Source: Prolixibacteraceae bacterium
GTDB lineage: Bacteria > Bacteroidota > Bacteroidia > Bacteroidales > Prolixibacteraceae
Reading direction: 5' to 3'
Assembly (NCBI GenBank): GCA_027451165.1
Contig: DAIDJX010000050.1
Location: 1 to 15,231, forward strand
Length of the DNA: 15,231 nucleotides
The notes below the pieces were generated by a model. It was given only the letters and a program-made list of their open reading frames with translations, was not told where the DNA came from and did not search any database. A program made the position numbers and the translations under genes. Positions 14,117 through 15,231 of this stretch are shown piece by piece; position 1 is the stretch's first letter; every line of letters begins with the position of its first letter.

Positions 14117-14155
14117 ATGTCCATAAATAACCTGACTCTGTTCCGTAAAAGTTGA
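14117..14155 (+). other. Short leader ORF (12 codons plus stop) overlapping the acyltransferase start
   Basis: ATG at 14117 opens a 12-codon frame (MSINNLTLFRKS) whose TGA stop at 14153-14155 overlaps the TTG at 14152-14154 proposed as the acyltransferase start. It could be a coupling leader peptide, the original N-terminus displaced by a frameshift, or chance. No homologue is recognised. Confidence 0.25.
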
Positions 14156-15042
14156 TCCCGGATTCTTCTCAGAAAATTTATAGCTTTACCCATTTGAAAT
14201 ATATAGATATTGAAAAACAGATAAACAACAGCAATTCATTGTTGCTTAAAAAGTTACCCCACTTCATAATTAATGGATTGGTGAAGTTCGTCAGGCAGGA
14301 TGAAATCAACCTGATCATCAATAAGTACATTGATAAAGAAGGTGTTGAATTTCTTTCTGCCGTTTTAAAAGAATTAAACATCAATATTGATGCGGAAGGT
14401 TTGGACAATTTACCGGAAAATGGGAAGTGTTTTTTTGTGGCCAATCACCCCTTCGGGTTTGTGGATGGGTTAATCCTGACATACCTGGTGGGTTCAAAGT
14501 ACGGAGAATTCCGGGCTATAGGCAATGAATATTTCAACCTTATTCCCCAGCTCAGGTCATCGGTTGTTTTGGTCAGTGTTTTTGGCAAATCTTCAAGAGA
14601 ATACATCCTTGAAGTTGACCGTATTTTTAGATCAGGCATACCGGTTACTCATTTCCCTGCCGGAAGAGTTTCCCGGATGAAAAACTGGAGAGTCTGGGAT
14701 ATCCCCTGGCAAAAAAGTTTCATTTCCAAATCGGTTTCATGTGAACGGAATATTGTTCCGATCTTTTTTGAAGGAAGGAATTCTGTATTATTTTATGCTG
14801 TATTTCTGATCCGTAAATTCTTCAGAATTAAAGCTAATCTCGAATTGTCGTTTCTGCCTCATGAAATTTTCAATAAAAGGCACAAGACTATCCGGGTGAA
14901 AATTGGAAAACCAATTCCATACCAGACCTTTGACCAGTCAAAGTCAGCCAGAGAATGGAGTCTTGAGGTAAGGAAAACCGTCTATGGTTTAAGCAAGAAG
15001 AGGTATAAGGCGTTGGAATCTGATTCAGGAATTTCCTTGTAA
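14152..15042 (+). CDS. PlsC-type lysophospholipid acyltransferase, putative hemolysin class
   Basis: The 296-residue protein belongs to the PlsC-like (LPLAT) acyltransferases, which move acyl chains onto lipid acceptors. The catalytic motif is H99-x5-D105 in VANHPFGFVDG; the six-step spacing and the later FPAGR (168-172) and FFEGRNS (205-211) stretches are typical of the putative-hemolysin class, which includes the GlsA/OlsF-type enzymes of glycine and ornithine lipid synthesis. Its partner N-acyltransferase is not adjacent, so a lipid-specific name is not given. The start is uncertain: a stop lies in frame at 14146-14148, and no in-frame ATG occurs before residue 176. TTG at 14152 or TTG at 14194 (before KYIDIEK) are the candidates; similarity to the family begins near the second. 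The gene ends 10 bp from the convergent tRNA-Ser. Confidence 0.78.
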   Translation: MIPDSSQKIYSFTHLKYIDIEKQINNSNSLLLKKLPHFIINGLVKFVRQDEINLIINKYIDKEGVEFLSAVLKELNINIDAEGLDNLPENGKCFFVANHPFGFVDGLILTYLVGSKYGEFRAIGNEYFNLIPQLRSSVVLVSVFGKSSREYILEVDRIFRSGIPVTHFPAGRVSRMKNWRVWDIPWQKSFISKSVSCERNIVPIFFEGRNSVLFYAVFLIRKFFRIKANLELSFLPHEIFNKRHKTIRVKIGKPIPYQTFDQSKSAREWSLEVRKTVYGLSKKRYKALESDSGISL

Positions 15043-15052
15043 GCAGGAATTG

Positions 15053-15139
15053 CGGAGAGAGAGGGATTCGAACCCCCGGACCCGTCACCGGGTCAACGGT
15101 TTTCAAGACCGCCGCTATCGACCACTCAGCCATCTCTCC
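15053..15139 (-). tRNA. tRNA-Ser (anticodon TGA)
   Basis: The minus strand gives acceptor GGAGAGA with TCTCTCC, anticodon stem GCGGT/ACCGT with loop CTTGAAA (anticodon TGA, reading UCA), a long variable arm (GACCCGGTGACGGGTC) typical of serine tRNAs, T arm GGGGG-TTCGAAT-CCCTC and discriminator G. The length is 87 nt and the 3' CCA is not encoded. Its 3' end is 10 bp from the stop codon of the convergent acyltransferase gene, and I see no terminator between them. Confidence 0.96.
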
Positions 15140-15150
15140 TGAAAGCGCCG

Positions 15151-15180
15151 CAAAAATAATATTAATTTCGGATGTGCAAA
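15151..15180 (-). promoter_or_regulatory. Bacteroidota-type promoter of tRNA-Ser
   Basis: On the minus strand a TTTG -33 element (15177-15180) and a perfect -7 box TATTTTTG (15151-15158) are separated by 18 bp, the same spacing as at rpsO. The -7 box ends 11 bp before the mature tRNA 5' end. Confidence 0.7.
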
Positions 15181-15185
15181 AAAAT

Positions 15186-15213
15186 AGTATCAAGTATCAG
15201 GTATCAAGCATCA
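15186..15213. repeat. Tandem heptamer repeat, four copies of (A/G)G(T/C)ATCA
   Basis: Four contiguous 7-bp units read AGTATCA, AGTATCA, GGTATCA, AGCATCA. The array lies just upstream of the tRNA-Ser promoter and near the right edge, so its full length may not be seen beyond the degenerate end. It resembles slipped-strand microsatellite growth. Confidence 0.7.
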
Positions 15214-15231
15214 AAACTAATGGCAAGTAAC

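Overview
The window is an ordinary chromosomal stretch from a member of the Bacteroidota, most likely an environmental, Bacteroidales-like lineage. The evidence is a type III glutamine synthetase of the Bacteroides size, a PorE-like TPR/PD40/OmpA lipoprotein, a DUF2851 protein, and several starts preceded by the Bacteroidota sigma-ABfr -7 box TAnnTTTG with little sign of Shine-Dalgarno sequences. No mobile element, phage, CRISPR array or defence locus is visible. I found no undescribed multi-gene system; the points of interest are regulatory and repeat structures between genes.

Layout. Positions 1-1063, minus strand: promoter, a structured leader, rpsO (ribosomal protein S15), an intrinsic terminator, then the 5' part of pnp, which runs off the left edge. 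Positions 1143-2498, minus: a membrane-anchored serine beta-lactamase-family hydrolase, divergent from a DUF2851 gene at 2604-3896 (plus). Positions 3982-5970, minus: the PorE-like OmpA lipoprotein. Positions 6050-8392, minus: glnN with a strong terminator downstream and an inverted repeat upstream, divergent from a cyclophilin gene at 8547-8996 (plus). The cyclophilin gene overlaps convergent mqnA (8968-9732, minus) by 29 bp; mqnA belongs to the futalosine route of menaquinone synthesis.

Positions 9873-13042, plus: purB followed 2 bp later by an MsbA-type ABC exporter gene. The gap between this pair and the convergent lutA-like gene (13170-13892, minus) is almost filled by three copies of a 30-bp repeat, one inverted relative to the other two. 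Upstream of lutA on the minus strand are a terminator and tRNA-Trp. The right end holds a PlsC-type acyltransferase gene of the putative-hemolysin class with no in-frame ATG near its N-terminus (14152-15042, plus), a convergent tRNA-Ser(UGA), and a short heptamer tandem repeat.

Most genes are independent housekeeping units: translation and RNA decay (rpsO, pnp, two tRNAs), nitrogen assimilation (glnN), purine synthesis (purB), quinone synthesis (mqnA) and envelope functions (ABC exporter, OmpA lipoprotein, serine hydrolase, acyltransferase). Only rpsO-pnp and purB-ABC exporter look like transcriptional partners.
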